Source: CALBPI01 sp038521865
GTDB taxonomy: Bacteria > Pseudomonadota > Gammaproteobacteria > Steroidobacterales > Woeseiaceae
Assembly (NCBI GenBank): GCA_038521865.1
Contig: JBCBKO010000003.1
Coordinates: forward strand, 62,001-126,000
Direction of reading: 5' to 3'
Length of the DNA: 64,000 bases
Positions 17,268 to 26,943 of the stretch are shown here, one piece after another; positions within the stretch are counted from its first letter, which is position 1; each line of letters starts with the position of its first letter. The position numbers and the translations under genes are program-made. The notes below the pieces were generated by a model. That model was not told the DNA's origin. It was given only the letters and a program-made list of their open reading frames with translations, and searched no databases.

Positions 17268-18821
17268 CTAAAGCGCTGCCATCAGGCCTCGAACAGCGAC
17301 CATCCCCTGTTCGCGAGTCACCAAAACAAAAAGGAATGCGACGACCAGTGCCACCAAACCCGTCGAGAATGCCGCAAGCTGCGTGATTCGCTGCTTTTTG
17401 CGCTTTGCGTTCACCACCAGCGATACACCACCCAGAACGGGCAGACCAATCTTCTCACGCAGCGCACCCGTGTGGTGGAACACCGGGCGGATTTGACTGA
17501 TCAGAAACGCAACGCCCCCGCCTGCACCCAATCCGAGCAGCAATACGCCAGCCAGCAACAGCGGTCGATTCGGAGATGCTGGCGCCTCGGGAACCAACGG
17601 TGGATTAATCGTTTGAAACTGTATGTCCTGACTTTGGTCGGCAGAGTCCGAGAGTTCGGCCAACTCCAGTCTCTCACTCAGCGCTTGGTACTGATCCTGC
17701 TTTACGCCGTAGTCACGGTTGAGGCGTTGCAACTCGGCTTCGACCTGCGGCAACACGTCAACCAGACTCTGCAAACGCGTGATTTGGCGAATCGCCGCCT
17801 GTTCCTCAGCAATCTTTGCCGCAATCTCAACGTCAGTATTGTTGAGGTCGATTTTGATGCTTTGGTAGATCGGATTGTCGGAAGCCGCGCCGCCGGTTTC
17901 AGCTAACTCTGCAAGTGCATCCTCACGCCGCCGCTCCAGTTCCTCGATCACCGCCTTCGTCTGGATGACATCCGGGTGCAAATCCGTGAAGCGCAGTGAA
18001 AGCTCTTCAAGCTTCTCGCGATTACTGTTCAAACGCTCATCGAGGTCAGCAATCGGTCCGGACTCTGCACCGGCCTGTACGATCGGCGCCTCGCCTGCAA
18101 GCTGTGCCTCAAGTTCACTGCGTTTTCTTTGTAGCAGCGTCAGCTCATAACGAATGGTGTCGCGATTATCGATCGACTCCTGCAGGCTACTGTAGTAGTC
18201 GCCACCTTCATCGGGCATTCGCCCAATATTGGCGCGCTTGAAGTCCGCAAGGCGCTTCTCCGCGGCGGTCAGTTCCAGCTCCAGATCGTTCAGTTGCTCG
18301 CGAAGGAACCGCTGCGAGTTTTCCGAACCCTCGCGATTAGCGCCCAGTGAGTTCTCGACAAACTTGTTCAGCATGGTTTCCACAACAACCTTGGCGAGTA
18401 CCGGATCGGCATCGAAATACGTGAGTGAATAGAGATTCGGATCTGACTTCGCATTATTTGTTAGCGATAAACGTTTTCGCAAACCGCGTGCGACGTCGCT
18501 TCTCGAGCGCTCTGGGGTGACCCGGAGATTCAGGTTGGTGTCAGTGACTACCTGCTCCAACTGTTGCTGGCTGAACATCACGTTGGTTACGAGATCGAGT
18601 TGGTCAGTGACATCGGTATCGACAATCAGGCCCTCCAGCGTCGGGCGCAGCTGAGAGCTTGTATCCACATAAACCTGCGCCGAGGCCTCATACGTATCGG
18701 GCAGCATTAGCACAAACAACCACCCGCCGATGCACACGACCCACGCCGCAATCAGCGCGATGACTCGGAAGCGCCACATTCCGCGCGCTTCAGAAACCAG
18801 AAATTCGAGTTGCTCACGCAT
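17268..18821 (-). CDS. XrtA-system polysaccharide chain-length determinant (Wzz domain)
   Basis: A 517-residue inner-membrane protein of the TIGR03007 type. The N-terminal segment VIALIAAWVVCIGGWLFVLML (first 20: VIALIAAWVVCIGGWLFVLM) crosses the membrane near residues 19-40. A Wzz domain (DTYEASAQVYVDTSSQLRP) follows, then a long coiled-coil region rich in Glu, Arg and Leu (about 170-390), and a C-terminal SPNRPLLLAGVLLLGLGAG membrane segment with a further hydrophobic stretch near 480-500. It is the membrane partner of the separate autokinase and sets polymer length. It starts 1 base after the export lipoprotein stop. Confidence 0.92.
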   Translation of the reverse strand: MREQLEFLVSEARGMWRFRVIALIAAWVVCIGGWLFVLMLPDTYEASAQVYVDTSSQLRPTLEGLIVDTDVTDQLDLVTNVMFSQQQLEQVVTDTNLNLRVTPERSRSDVARGLRKRLSLTNNAKSDPNLYSLTYFDADPVLAKVVVETMLNKFVENSLGANREGSENSQRFLREQLNDLELELTAAEKRLADFKRANIGRMPDEGGDYYSSLQESIDNRDTIRYELTLLQRKRSELEAQLAGEAPIVQAGAESGPIADLDERLNSNREKLEELSLRFTDLHPDVIQTKAVIEELERRREDALAELAETGGAASDNPIYQSIKIDLNNTDVEIAAKIAEEQAAIRQITRLQSLVDVLPQVEAELQRLNRDYGVKQDQYQALSERLELAELSDSADQSQDIQFQTINPPLVPEAPASPNRPLLLAGVLLLGLGAGGGVAFLISQIRPVFHHTGALREKIGLPVLGGVSLVVNAKRKKQRITQLAAFSTGLVALVVAFLFVLVTREQGMVAVRGLMAAL

Positions 18822-18822
18822 C

Positions 18823-19458
18823 CTAGAACAGCGCCTCAGGAATAATGATGACGTCGCCAGGTTTCATAGCAACATTCTGGTCGATCCGGCCTTTGTTCAT
18901 GAGGTCGTTCAGACGAATGCGGTACTCGGTTGTCTCACCGTTCTCGGCACGCACCAGTTTCGCGCGATTACCTGCCGCAAACTCACCAAGTCCACCAACC
19001 GCAATCATGACATCCAGCACCGTCATTCCCTCACGATAGGGAATTGCCTGCGGATTGGTCGCCTGACCGACAACCCGAACCTGGCCTTCATACACGCCCT
19101 GGAAATTCGTAACGATGACATTGACCTGCGGCTGCTTGATGTAGATTTGCAGCTCGTTTTCGATATCGCGGGCAAGCTGCGACGGAGTCTTGCCGACCGC
19201 AATCATGTCCTCAACGAGGGGGGTTGAAATCTTGCCGTCAGGTCGAACCGGGACGGTCGACGAGATTTCCGGGTTTCGCCAGACAAAAATCTCGAGTTGA
19301 TCTCCCGGACCGATGCGGTACTTGCTGAGATCCTCTGCCTGCGGAACCGGGGTTGCGCCCACCGCGGCCGGAGGCAATGTTTGTCCGCCACCACAGGCAG
19401 CAAGCAGCCCTGCGGTCAAACAGATCAGGATCAGTGAACGTCGTGGACAGTACGTCAT
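18823..19458 (-). CDS. XrtA-system polysaccharide export lipoprotein (short Wza-like)
   Basis: A 211-residue lipoprotein (lipobox LLAAC near residue 22) with a Poly_export domain (YRIGPGDQLEIFVWRNPEI) and one SLBB domain (VRVVGQATNPQAIPY to LGEFAAGNRAKLVR). It fits the TIGR03027 family. It is much shorter than Wza and lacks the C-terminal amphipathic helix that crosses the outer membrane, so the barrel protein at 14939 is the likely pore partner. It is the first gene of the 19458-to-11876 operon. Confidence 0.92.
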   Translation of the reverse strand: MTYCPRRSLILICLTAGLLAACGGGQTLPPAAVGATPVPQAEDLSKYRIGPGDQLEIFVWRNPEISSTVPVRPDGKISTPLVEDMIAVGKTPSQLARDIENELQIYIKQPQVNVIVTNFQGVYEGQVRVVGQATNPQAIPYREGMTVLDVMIAVGGLGEFAAGNRAKLVRAENGETTEYRIRLNDLMNKGRIDQNVAMKPGDVIIIPEALF

Positions 19459-19576
19459 CGGGAGGTTGTCCTTATTCGGTCGCGAATACCGTCGCGCGCT
19501 GTAGCCGCGCGCTCAATACCCTATGATGCCAAACTCATCTTTAAACGACCAGAATGCTTTGATTTAATTCCAGAAA
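19459..19576. promoter_or_regulatory. Divergent promoter region between the export operon and the VanZ-like gene
   Basis: This 118-base gap should hold promoters for both directions. On the plus strand TATGAT at 19522-19527 is a fair -10 box without a convincing -35. On the minus strand no clear box pair was found. A GC-rich pair of GCGCGC blocks near 19493-19511 could form a hairpin in either transcript. I saw no convincing sigma-54 (-24/-12) element. Confidence 0.35.
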
Positions 19577-20473
19577 ATGTCATTTTTTATGTCACATGCC
19601 GATAACAATCCGCGCCCTGCCCCGTGGACAGCGCTATTGCTGCTGTTGGTGGCGGTGCTGGCCGTGCATGCGATCGATAGCGATCGGCAATCCATCATTC
19701 TCGGCGGCGCTCGGAACGCTGGGCATATCCCACTGTTCATGCTCGTGACGTTCGTAGTCTCACGGTTTTTGCGAGGTCATACGCTGAAGACTGTCACGAC
19801 CGTCGCTGTGATCGCGCTCTCATCCGAGATTTCGCAGTTGGTCACAGGTGGAGAAACCGATTGGCGTGATCTGGTCGCGGATATCGCTGGCGCCGGCCTG
19901 ATGCTGGCCGCAATGGCGCTTTGGCAGGGTAATCTGAAGGCCGCAAGGCTGGGCGCGGTCGGCCTCGTGCTCATAGGACTGGCGCCGCTCTGCGGATGGC
20001 TCTACGCGTGGCACCAGCGAAGTGATGCGATGCCTTGCCTCGCGCGATTCGACGCCTCGTCGTTGAGTCCGGCACAAAGGCCGATGAATGCTTCGATTAC
20101 TGTACGTTCTGAGACGATGCTGTCGCTGAGCTTGGAACCAAAACGCTACGCGGGTTTGCGCCTACTCGATCCTGTGGCCGACTGGAGCGACTATGATCGC
20201 CTTACGATCGACTTCGCAACAGCACCACCTGTGCCGATCACGGTCCGAATTCACGACCGGGACCACAACAACGAGCACGAAGATCGCTTTAACAAACGCT
20301 TCGACGCGGGCCGCGCCAACGTGACCATCCCCCTCGATCAGATTCGCAAGGCCCCTGCTGGTAGGCGGATGGATTTGACGCGCATTGAAGAGCTTACGTT
20401 CTTCACGAGCAATCCACCGCCAGGCACTGTGCTCGAGGTTTCCGTGCCTTGCCTACAGAGGGAAACGGGCTAA
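19577..20473 (+). CDS. VanZ-like membrane protein with C-terminal carbohydrate-binding-like domain
   Basis: A 298-residue protein. The first half has four or five membrane segments with the VanZ-like features HIPLFMLVTFVVSRFL and SSEISQLVTGGETDWRDLVAD (an acidic D-x-x-x-D pattern after the third helix). The second half (about 160-295) is soluble and beta-rich (DYDRLTIDFATAPPVPITVR, RANVTIPLDQIRKAP), like galactose-binding/CBM-type folds on the outer face. It is transcribed away from the export operon, and its 3' end overlaps the prsT stop by 4 bases. Function unknown; a surface-sensing or polysaccharide-linked role is a guess. Confidence 0.75.
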   Translation: MSFFMSHADNNPRPAPWTALLLLLVAVLAVHAIDSDRQSIILGGARNAGHIPLFMLVTFVVSRFLRGHTLKTVTTVAVIALSSEISQLVTGGETDWRDLVADIAGAGLMLAAMALWQGNLKAARLGAVGLVLIGLAPLCGWLYAWHQRSDAMPCLARFDASSLSPAQRPMNASITVRSETMLSLSLEPKRYAGLRLLDPVADWSDYDRLTIDFATAPPVPITVRIHDRDHNNEHEDRFNKRFDAGRANVTIPLDQIRKAPAGRRMDLTRIEELTFFTSNPPPGTVLEVSVPCLQRETG

Positions 20474-23271
20474 GGAGATTCGCGAAGCTGCGCGTACAGA
20501 GCCTCGGCCTCGTCGCGACCTGAAAAACGCGAATCGGATTGCAACGCCCGCCCCAGCAAACGCATGGCCTGTTCCGACTCGCCGTTCTGCGACAACGCAG
20601 AAGCAAGGTGCCAGGCAATCTCCGGGTTATCACGATCGAGCTCGTTCGCGCGCCGCAAAGCGGGCAATGCCGTGTCGAGATCATCCTCCGAGAGCGCAAT
20701 CCAACCGAATGTATCGTTGATAGCCGCAGTCCGTGGGGACAGGCTTCGCGCTTGCGCTGCGGTCTGTCTTGCGCGCGCGTCGCCAGCCGTAAAATACATC
20801 CAGGCGAGATTGTTTAGCACGATCGCCCGGGCACGATCGTTTGTGCCTTGCCGGTCCGCAAGCTCCTCATACAAAGAGATTGCAGCCGCTTGCTCGCCCG
20901 CCGCATCCAGTGATTGCGCAAGCACAGTTTGTATCTGCACATCATCAGGGTTCCGCTCGAGCCAGGCATCAAGCACGCTCCGACTATCCGGCAGACCGAG
21001 CTTCTGCCGCGTTGAAAACTGCCTGACTAGCAATCGACGATCGAGCTGGTTGCGACCCGCGACATCAAAACGATCCAGAGCGCCTTCGAGGTCACCTCGC
21101 TGAAGCAAGATATCGCCCTGGAGAATCAGGGCTGCGCGATTGTCCGGATCTTGGTCCAACACTGCATTCACCGCATTCGCCGCACGATCCACCGCGCCTT
21201 GGTTCAAATCAAGATCCGCACCAAACAACAACGCAACCGTGTCGCCGGGCCGTGCCTCCAGGTATTCGCTCACTACTTCGCGAGCCGCCTCCGGATCGCC
21301 GGTGTTCAGCAAGACTCGGGCTTTATCGAGCTGCATCAGCCGGTCGAGCGGTGCGAGTTCTGCGGCACGCAACAGATCTTGCCGCGCCGCCTCCTCACTA
21401 CCGAGCTGCCCCCTCGCCTTTCCACGCATCTGCAGCAATCGAGGGTTATCGGGATGAAACTCGAGCCCCGCTTCCGCGCTGGCGAGCGCGGCTTCGGTCT
21501 CGCCCGCCGATAGCTGATACTGAGCCAACAGGAAACGCGGCTCGGCGGCTTCTGGCGACGCCGCGACCGCGGCTTCCACGCGCGAGACGGCAGCGGCCGT
21601 ATTGCCCATCGACGCAGCGATCTGACCGACGGTTGCAACGGCCGGCATGTAGCCAGGCACATCGTCGAGCAAGGCCTCGAGCAACTCATTCGCCTTGCTG
21701 ACACTGCCATCAGCAAGTTCAACCCGTGCAAGTCCATATCGCGATGGCGTGTGCATGGCATCGATGGACAAAGCCTGCGTGTAGTACTGCCGTGCTATCG
21801 GAAATTCTCGTAGATTCCCCATGAGCTGACCCGCCAGGGACCAAGCGGTGGCATCGTCGGGAGCCCTCGCCACCAGCGCCTCTGCCTCACCAATCGCTGC
21901 AGCACGGTCATTGCTCGAGAGGTGGGCCAACATTCGCAACAACGAACCTCGATATCCGCCAATTGCGTCATCCTCGAGGTTTTCTAAGAGGTCGAGCGCC
22001 TCGGAGGCTCTGCCGGAGGCGAGGTAGCTATACGCCGTCGCGAGCTTAAGGCCGGGATCATCCGGGACCTGCGCTGCACTGCGTTCGAAATAGATCACGC
22101 CATCTGCGGGATTACCTGATGCGACGGCAGCTTGGCCCAACAATGCGAGGACGCTCGGATCACTGGTTTGTTCCGGCGCCAGCGCAGCAAGCACTTCCAG
22201 CGCCTCTTGCGGTCGATTGAGCTCAAGCAACGTTTCGGCAAGGAGCTTGCGTGCAATACCACTGGTCGCATCGAATCGAAGTGCCTTGGTGAGGTAGGCC
22301 TCAGCCTGGCGAAGGTTTTTCTGCTTCAGATTGATGCTGCCAAGAAACAGGTCTGCTGGGGAACCGCCAGCCACGCCTTCACTGATCCGCAACAGCCCTG
22401 CTCTCGCTTTGTCTATATCGCCGCGCTCAAGAGCAATCAGCGATTGCAGGAATAGTGTTTGCGGCGCCCCTGGAAATTGAGACTTGTACTCGTTCAACGC
22501 GGCCTGCGCTTGGTCGAGCGCGTCTCGTTGCAAGAAGTTTTCGACGCGTACCAACAGCACCTGCGCACGCGTAACCGGGGAGGCGTCGTCGTCGAGACCC
22601 GCGTATGCACGCTCGATGAATGTTGCTCGCGCCTTTGCATCCGGCGCCTGCTGCGCCAAATACAACTGCAACTCCGCACTGTCCGGTACCCGGGTTTTAG
22701 CGTCTGCCAGCACGCGCTCGACCTCAGCCGAGTTGCTCGCACGCTCCGCGAGTGATGCCAGTCCCACATAGGCATCGGGAAGCCGATCGTCCAACGCGAG
22801 CGCACGCTCATACTCTGCCTTGGCGCGCTCCGGCTCCCCGGACGCGGCGTAGGCATGCCCTAGAAGACTGCGGTGTACCGCAACCTCCGGGTCCGCTTCG
22901 AGCGCATCGCCAAGCTTTGATAGCACCTGCTGTCCGCTCCCAACGACCAGCAGGCTCTCGGCGTACTCCGGCAAGAATGCCCGCAACTCCGCGCCGAGTT
23001 CGAGCGCCCGTCCATACTCTGCCGCTGCCGTGGGAAAATCGCCGACCTGCCGCGAAGCATTAGCAAAAATCAGGCGCGCCTCGATGTTGGCAGGTTCCTC
23101 CTGCAAGGCGCTGCGCGCCTCGAGCACCGCGGCTCTATAGTCGTCGCTTGCGACATGTTCATTAGCCCGAGATACACGATCCTCAGCGCTGGGTTCACAC
23201 GCCACCAAGCCAACGGCCGCGATCGCCATCAAGAGTCGAGAAGGGGTAATCATCAAAATAAAACGTGCCAT
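20470..23271 (-). CDS. prsT: PEP-CTERM/XrtA system TPR lipoprotein PrsT
   Basis: A 933-residue protein: a signal peptide with lipobox (AAVGLVAC, Cys near residue 25) followed by about 20 tetratricopeptide repeats to the C-terminus (for example AEYERALALDDRLPDAYVGL, GKARGQLGSEEAARQDLLRA). Length and layout match the PrsT family (TIGR02917), which accompanies exosortase A. It probably sits on the periplasmic side as a scaffold for polysaccharide assembly or export. It is 13 bases after xrtA's upstream boundary in transcription order prsK-xrtA-prsT reversed: on this strand prsT follows xrtA only by position, since both read right to left with xrtA upstream. Confidence 0.92.
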   Translation of the reverse strand: MARFILMITPSRLLMAIAAVGLVACEPSAEDRVSRANEHVASDDYRAAVLEARSALQEEPANIEARLIFANASRQVGDFPTAAAEYGRALELGAELRAFLPEYAESLLVVGSGQQVLSKLGDALEADPEVAVHRSLLGHAYAASGEPERAKAEYERALALDDRLPDAYVGLASLAERASNSAEVERVLADAKTRVPDSAELQLYLAQQAPDAKARATFIERAYAGLDDDASPVTRAQVLLVRVENFLQRDALDQAQAALNEYKSQFPGAPQTLFLQSLIALERGDIDKARAGLLRISEGVAGGSPADLFLGSINLKQKNLRQAEAYLTKALRFDATSGIARKLLAETLLELNRPQEALEVLAALAPEQTSDPSVLALLGQAAVASGNPADGVIYFERSAAQVPDDPGLKLATAYSYLASGRASEALDLLENLEDDAIGGYRGSLLRMLAHLSSNDRAAAIGEAEALVARAPDDATAWSLAGQLMGNLREFPIARQYYTQALSIDAMHTPSRYGLARVELADGSVSKANELLEALLDDVPGYMPAVATVGQIAASMGNTAAAVSRVEAAVAASPEAAEPRFLLAQYQLSAGETEAALASAEAGLEFHPDNPRLLQMRGKARGQLGSEEAARQDLLRAAELAPLDRLMQLDKARVLLNTGDPEAAREVVSEYLEARPGDTVALLFGADLDLNQGAVDRAANAVNAVLDQDPDNRAALILQGDILLQRGDLEGALDRFDVAGRNQLDRRLLVRQFSTRQKLGLPDSRSVLDAWLERNPDDVQIQTVLAQSLDAAGEQAAAISLYEELADRQGTNDRARAIVLNNLAWMYFTAGDARARQTAAQARSLSPRTAAINDTFGWIALSEDDLDTALPALRRANELDRDNPEIAWHLASALSQNGESEQAMRLLGRALQSDSRFSGRDEAEALYAQLRESP

Positions 23272-23284
23272 GCCGGTGTTACTC

Positions 23285-24700
23285 CTAATCCTTCACGAGT
23301 CTCGCCTCCGCGGCGTCGAGCGCCGCGGCGGCATCTATTGGTGGCTGACCGCTGAGCATTGCTGTCCGGCAGTTGCTGTCACATCGTTGCGCGACCGCAA
23401 CCATCCGCGCATCCATTCTGCCCTGAAACAATTGTGCCAACTGTAACCACTTTGCTTGAATCGGTGACGTAACAACACCATCACCGATCCTGTGACGCAC
23501 TGCGACCCACACCCCTTCACCGGATGGGTAGCGCGCCACGAAAACCTCATCGCCGCCCGATAGAAAACGACCAAGCACGGGGTTTTCCCCAGCACGATTC
23601 TTCGCAACAGCGCGATTAGCGCCGCTCAAGAGCTCAGAACCTTGCCGCTGATAGCGATACCACGCCACGTCGATACATAGCGGCTCACCCTCCCATAGAA
23701 TAGCGCCGCGACGTTCAACCGCAGGTCTTCTGTAGGCGGTACGCCATACCCCGCAGGCTGAGGTTCTTGAAGTCGAATCATCGGCGAGTCGAGGCGGGTC
23801 GTAGGCTGAGCCAGACACGATCACAAAGCGCGCTGCGAACGCTAGCGCCACGACCAGCACACAGCTCCCCGCGACGACCGCCAACCGCATGATGCCCGGC
23901 GATGCCGTCGCAGATGCGGTGCCTTCATGCTCCGGCTCGGCCTCCTGCAAACGAGAGGCAATCCAGAAGACAACCATCATCGTCGCGACAAATACCGCCC
24001 ACCCTGCGAAAGTGTGATCGACCACCTGAGGGTGATCGATGCCGAGTCGAATGCCCATCTGGATCACGACAAAAACCCGAATCCAGTTGCCGACGATCGC
24101 AATCAGCATCGCAATAGCGACCAACATCAAAGCATCGCGTGAGCGCGCAAGGTACCAATGTCCGTGAAGCGCAGACACCGCAGCGCTGATGATAAAAAAA
24201 CGCAGGCCACTGCAACCGGCAGCGATCTCGAAGATGCCCGTGGACACCGTCACCATATTGCCTTCAATGAATGCCGGAGTGCCGGCGATGTAGGTCATCT
24301 GCCCAACCGCAATCGAGGTCCATTGCTGTAGCGCCGGGTTGATGACATCCCACAGCGGAAGGCAAAAATAGAGCATTGCCGTAGTTGGCAGGACCCGGCT
24401 CAGTGAATCGCGGCCGTATAGTGCGACGAGCATCGCGCACAACACCAGGGGAAGAATCAGCTGATACAGCGCGACAATACCCAGCAATTGGGCGAGCGCC
24501 ATGGCCGAAATACCGGTCACCGCCAACCACAATGCAGGCCAGTAGAGCCGAGATGACGATATTCCCTCGACCGCTTTCGCGATAATCCAGACGATCAGGG
24601 GCGCGAGCAACAAGCCATGGCCGTAGGTGGGATCCTTCAGCCAGCGGGCCAGGAGATGCTCGGTCGCCGGCAGGAACGCGATACTCACGGTGATGAACAC
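23285..24700 (-). CDS. xrtA: Exosortase A (XrtA) fused to an EpsI domain
   Basis: At least 471 residues. The membrane exosortase domain has the cysteine-protease-like triad: AAGCSGLRFF (Cys163), GNWIRVFVV (Arg208) and VDHTFAGW (His229), numbered from the GTG at 24698-24700. After the last helix (near 285) the EpsI-type periplasmic domain follows (SACGVWRTAYRRPAVERRG, DVAWYRYQRQGSELL). XrtA processes PEP-CTERM proteins and is linked to exopolysaccharide. Start unsure: the GTG truncates the first helix; the open frame extends upstream about 27 codons (WHALIVLTVF completes the helix) but offers only CTG or other rare starts. prsT follows after 13 bases; prsK lies upstream with 152 bases between. 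Confidence 0.93.
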   Translation of the reverse strand: MFITVSIAFLPATEHLLARWLKDPTYGHGLLLAPLIVWIIAKAVEGISSSRLYWPALWLAVTGISAMALAQLLGIVALYQLILPLVLCAMLVALYGRDSLSRVLPTTAMLYFCLPLWDVINPALQQWTSIAVGQMTYIAGTPAFIEGNMVTVSTGIFEIAAGCSGLRFFIISAAVSALHGHWYLARSRDALMLVAIAMLIAIVGNWIRVFVVIQMGIRLGIDHPQVVDHTFAGWAVFVATMMVVFWIASRLQEAEPEHEGTASATASPGIMRLAVVAGSCVLVVALAFAARFVIVSGSAYDPPRLADDSTSRTSACGVWRTAYRRPAVERRGAILWEGEPLCIDVAWYRYQRQGSELLSGANRAVAKNRAGENPVLGRFLSGGDEVFVARYPSGEGVWVAVRHRIGDGVVTSPIQAKWLQLAQLFQGRMDARMVAVAQRCDSNCRTAMLSGQPPIDAAAALDAAEARLVKD

Positions 24701-24852
24701 AGTGAGTACGATCAGCGCGTGCCAACCTGCCGGAAAGGTCAGCCCCGATTTCGCATCAGAAAATTGCAGAAGTTTGTCCGCCGTGCCAGCCCCCTAGCAA
24801 TGTAGGATACTAGCGCATGCAATGTGTCTCGGGTAAGGAACCGCGTCTGTTT
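24701..24852. other. prsK-xrtA gap, likely includes extra XrtA N-terminal codons
   Basis: The minus-strand frame of xrtA stays open to a TAG near 24787, adding hydrophobic residues (FPAGWHALIVLT) that fit the start of the first membrane helix. No ATG, GTG or TTG occurs there. A CTGGCACG that resembles a sigma-54 -24 element lies at about 24776-24783, but no GC at the right -12 distance follows. I see nothing else in this stretch. Confidence 0.4.
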
Positions 24853-26901
24853 TCATGACGTGAAACCCGTCACACCCTCGACAGCCGGTAATCTCGCAAT
24901 GAATTCGGTTCCTTGACCCGGCGTCGAAGTCACGTCAAGCGTCCCACCGAGTTGCCGGATGTACTCACGGGCCTGATAGGCACCGATGCCCATACCCTGA
25001 GCCCCCTTTGTAGAGACGAAGGGCCGAAACAGCTGCTCTCGGATAAAAGTCCCGGTCATGCCTGCGCCCTCATCGACGATCGATATCTCATGAACATCGC
25101 CGTTGCGACGTAACGTCACAGCAACCGATCCGTGCGGGCCACCCACCGCATCCTGTGCATTGCGAACAAGATGCCCCAGGACGGCACCCAACCGATCTGA
25201 ATCTGCGCGAACCGAGAATGAGCCTGTTTCGCACTCAAGGTCCGGCACCGGCTGTCTTGAGGAAGCATCCGAGATCACGTCTTTTAGTAGGCTGCACAGG
25301 GCGATGGTAGTAACCGACTCGGGCTGTTGCTGACGCGTCAATGCAGCCAGCAGCTTCTCCATCCTTCGCACGGAGTTGGCAATCGTCTCGATCGCATCAT
25401 CCACAAACTCGGGATTGGTTTTGTGTTTCTCCGCGTTCTTGACCACCAGACTCTGCTGCGCAATGAGATTTTTAAGGTCATGCATGATGAACGCCGTGAA
25501 ACGATTAAAGACCTCAAATTGTCGTGCCTCTGCCAGCTCATCGCGAGTTCTGTCGCGCTGCAGGAATACACCCAGTTGTTGTCCGACGGTGCGCAACAAA
25601 TCGTGATCTTCGAAAATCAACAACGGCATACCTGCAGGACGCACCAAAGCTGCGATTCCGATCAGCTCACCATCCAGCGTGATCGGCACAATGATTCGAT
25701 CGTGGGTCAACACTCTGTCTGAACTCGGATCAAATGCGCCGCCGTAATGCTCCGGGTCACGCAACGCCTCCCGGCCATCGATCACCCAGTCCCGCTCGAG
25801 CAGGAACGCAACAACCGGATCCGACTCGGTCAACATCTCAGGCGCAGAATCGTTGCCAACAATGGCGACCCGATCAAATACCTCGCCCTCGGAGCTCTTC
25901 AGCCACAGCACCGCAGCAGGACTCTCGATGATATCCGCCAATGCGTCGAGGCACAGGTCCGGCATTGGCGCCCGCGCACTATCCTGAGACAAGCGGGTAA
26001 TCAGCTTTAACCACTCTTCCCGATAATCGTATCGATTCGCATAGAAGTGCGTCGCAATGAACACTTTCAGGCGACGTCGGATGGCAGCGGAAAACAGAAC
26101 GAGCGTGAGCACGAGCAAACTGGCTACGAAGAACAGACCCTTTAACGCTCCGCCCCAGTCGCCGCTCTGCTCCTCGATGAGCGCGCCTCCGAACGCCACC
26201 ACCAACAAGTACAAGCCGACACCCACCAGAGACGATGAGTAAAAGACCACTTGCCGCGATACGAACAAACCGCTCTCAGCGCTTAGCTCTTGCCTCAAGG
26301 CAAAAATGAGTACGGGCACAACCATCGCATTCACGAAACCCCGTCCCGCCCACAGTTGCTCGTCCAACAGGCCGAGCAGGATCGCGTTCGAATAAATGAA
26401 CAGATCGAAAATAAACAGCAATCCAAACGAAATCGCGACCAGCGTCGCGAAGCGGCGCTGTAATCGACCTGCGTTCCTGTATATCTGCTCGACAGCCAGT
26501 AGTCCGGCGATAGAAATGAAGACAATGAAATAGTAGGACCAGTTAAACTCGACCGCGCCGCCGCTTAATTCCCGCCATATCAACAAGACCGAAACCGGCA
26601 GCACAAGCCACGGCATACGGGCGAACCATAAGCGCCAACGGTTCTCGTGTCCGCGGCTCACCAGCTGACCTAGGAAGAGTAAGACGGCGAATGCGTGTAT
26701 TGAGTCGACACCGATCACGAGCCCAATGTCGGGGGATACCCCAGCGACCCAAACCATGCCGAGCGCCCAGCCGGTGAGCAACAGCGACATCGCAAGCACA
26801 TGCAGCTGCGGCCAACTGAATCGCCGACCCAGAAGCAACATTAACGCGAGCAGCGACCAGGCAATAGCCGACGCCAGATATCCGAGCTGAACAAACCCCA
26901 T
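24853..26901 (-). CDS. prsK: XrtA/PEP-CTERM system sensor histidine kinase PrsK
   Basis: A 682-residue membrane sensor kinase: eight or nine N-terminal helices (about 1-280), a GAF-like domain (LCLDALADIIESPAAVLWL), then HisKA-like IMHDLKNLIAQQ with the phospho-acceptor His474, N-box GHLVRNAQDAV, G1 VDEGAGM, and GMGIGAYQAREYIRQLGG. This fits PrsK (TIGR02916). Its usual partner, the sigma-54-dependent response regulator PrsR, is normally next door but is not in this window. In known systems PrsK/PrsR switch on exopolysaccharide and PEP-CTERM genes. Confidence 0.93.
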   Translation of the reverse strand: MGFVQLGYLASAIAWSLLALMLLLGRRFSWPQLHVLAMSLLLTGWALGMVWVAGVSPDIGLVIGVDSIHAFAVLLFLGQLVSRGHENRWRLWFARMPWLVLPVSVLLIWRELSGGAVEFNWSYYFIVFISIAGLLAVEQIYRNAGRLQRRFATLVAISFGLLFIFDLFIYSNAILLGLLDEQLWAGRGFVNAMVVPVLIFALRQELSAESGLFVSRQVVFYSSSLVGVGLYLLVVAFGGALIEEQSGDWGGALKGLFFVASLLVLTLVLFSAAIRRRLKVFIATHFYANRYDYREEWLKLITRLSQDSARAPMPDLCLDALADIIESPAAVLWLKSSEGEVFDRVAIVGNDSAPEMLTESDPVVAFLLERDWVIDGREALRDPEHYGGAFDPSSDRVLTHDRIIVPITLDGELIGIAALVRPAGMPLLIFEDHDLLRTVGQQLGVFLQRDRTRDELAEARQFEVFNRFTAFIMHDLKNLIAQQSLVVKNAEKHKTNPEFVDDAIETIANSVRRMEKLLAALTRQQQPESVTTIALCSLLKDVISDASSRQPVPDLECETGSFSVRADSDRLGAVLGHLVRNAQDAVGGPHGSVAVTLRRNGDVHEISIVDEGAGMTGTFIREQLFRPFVSTKGAQGMGIGAYQAREYIRQLGGTLDVTSTPGQGTEFIARLPAVEGVTGFTS

Positions 26902-26943
26902 GCGCTCGAACTATACCGATTAGAGGCTCAGTGCGGGAATGCG

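Noticed and set aside
19493..19511. GC-rich hairpin between the export operon and the VanZ-like gene as a terminator
   Set aside because: GCGCGC blocks are self-complementary by composition and no T-run follows; it lies upstream of both genes.
24770..24790. Sigma-54-like CTGGCACG upstream of xrtA
   Set aside because: A good -24 match, but no GC dinucleotide at the proper -12 spacing.
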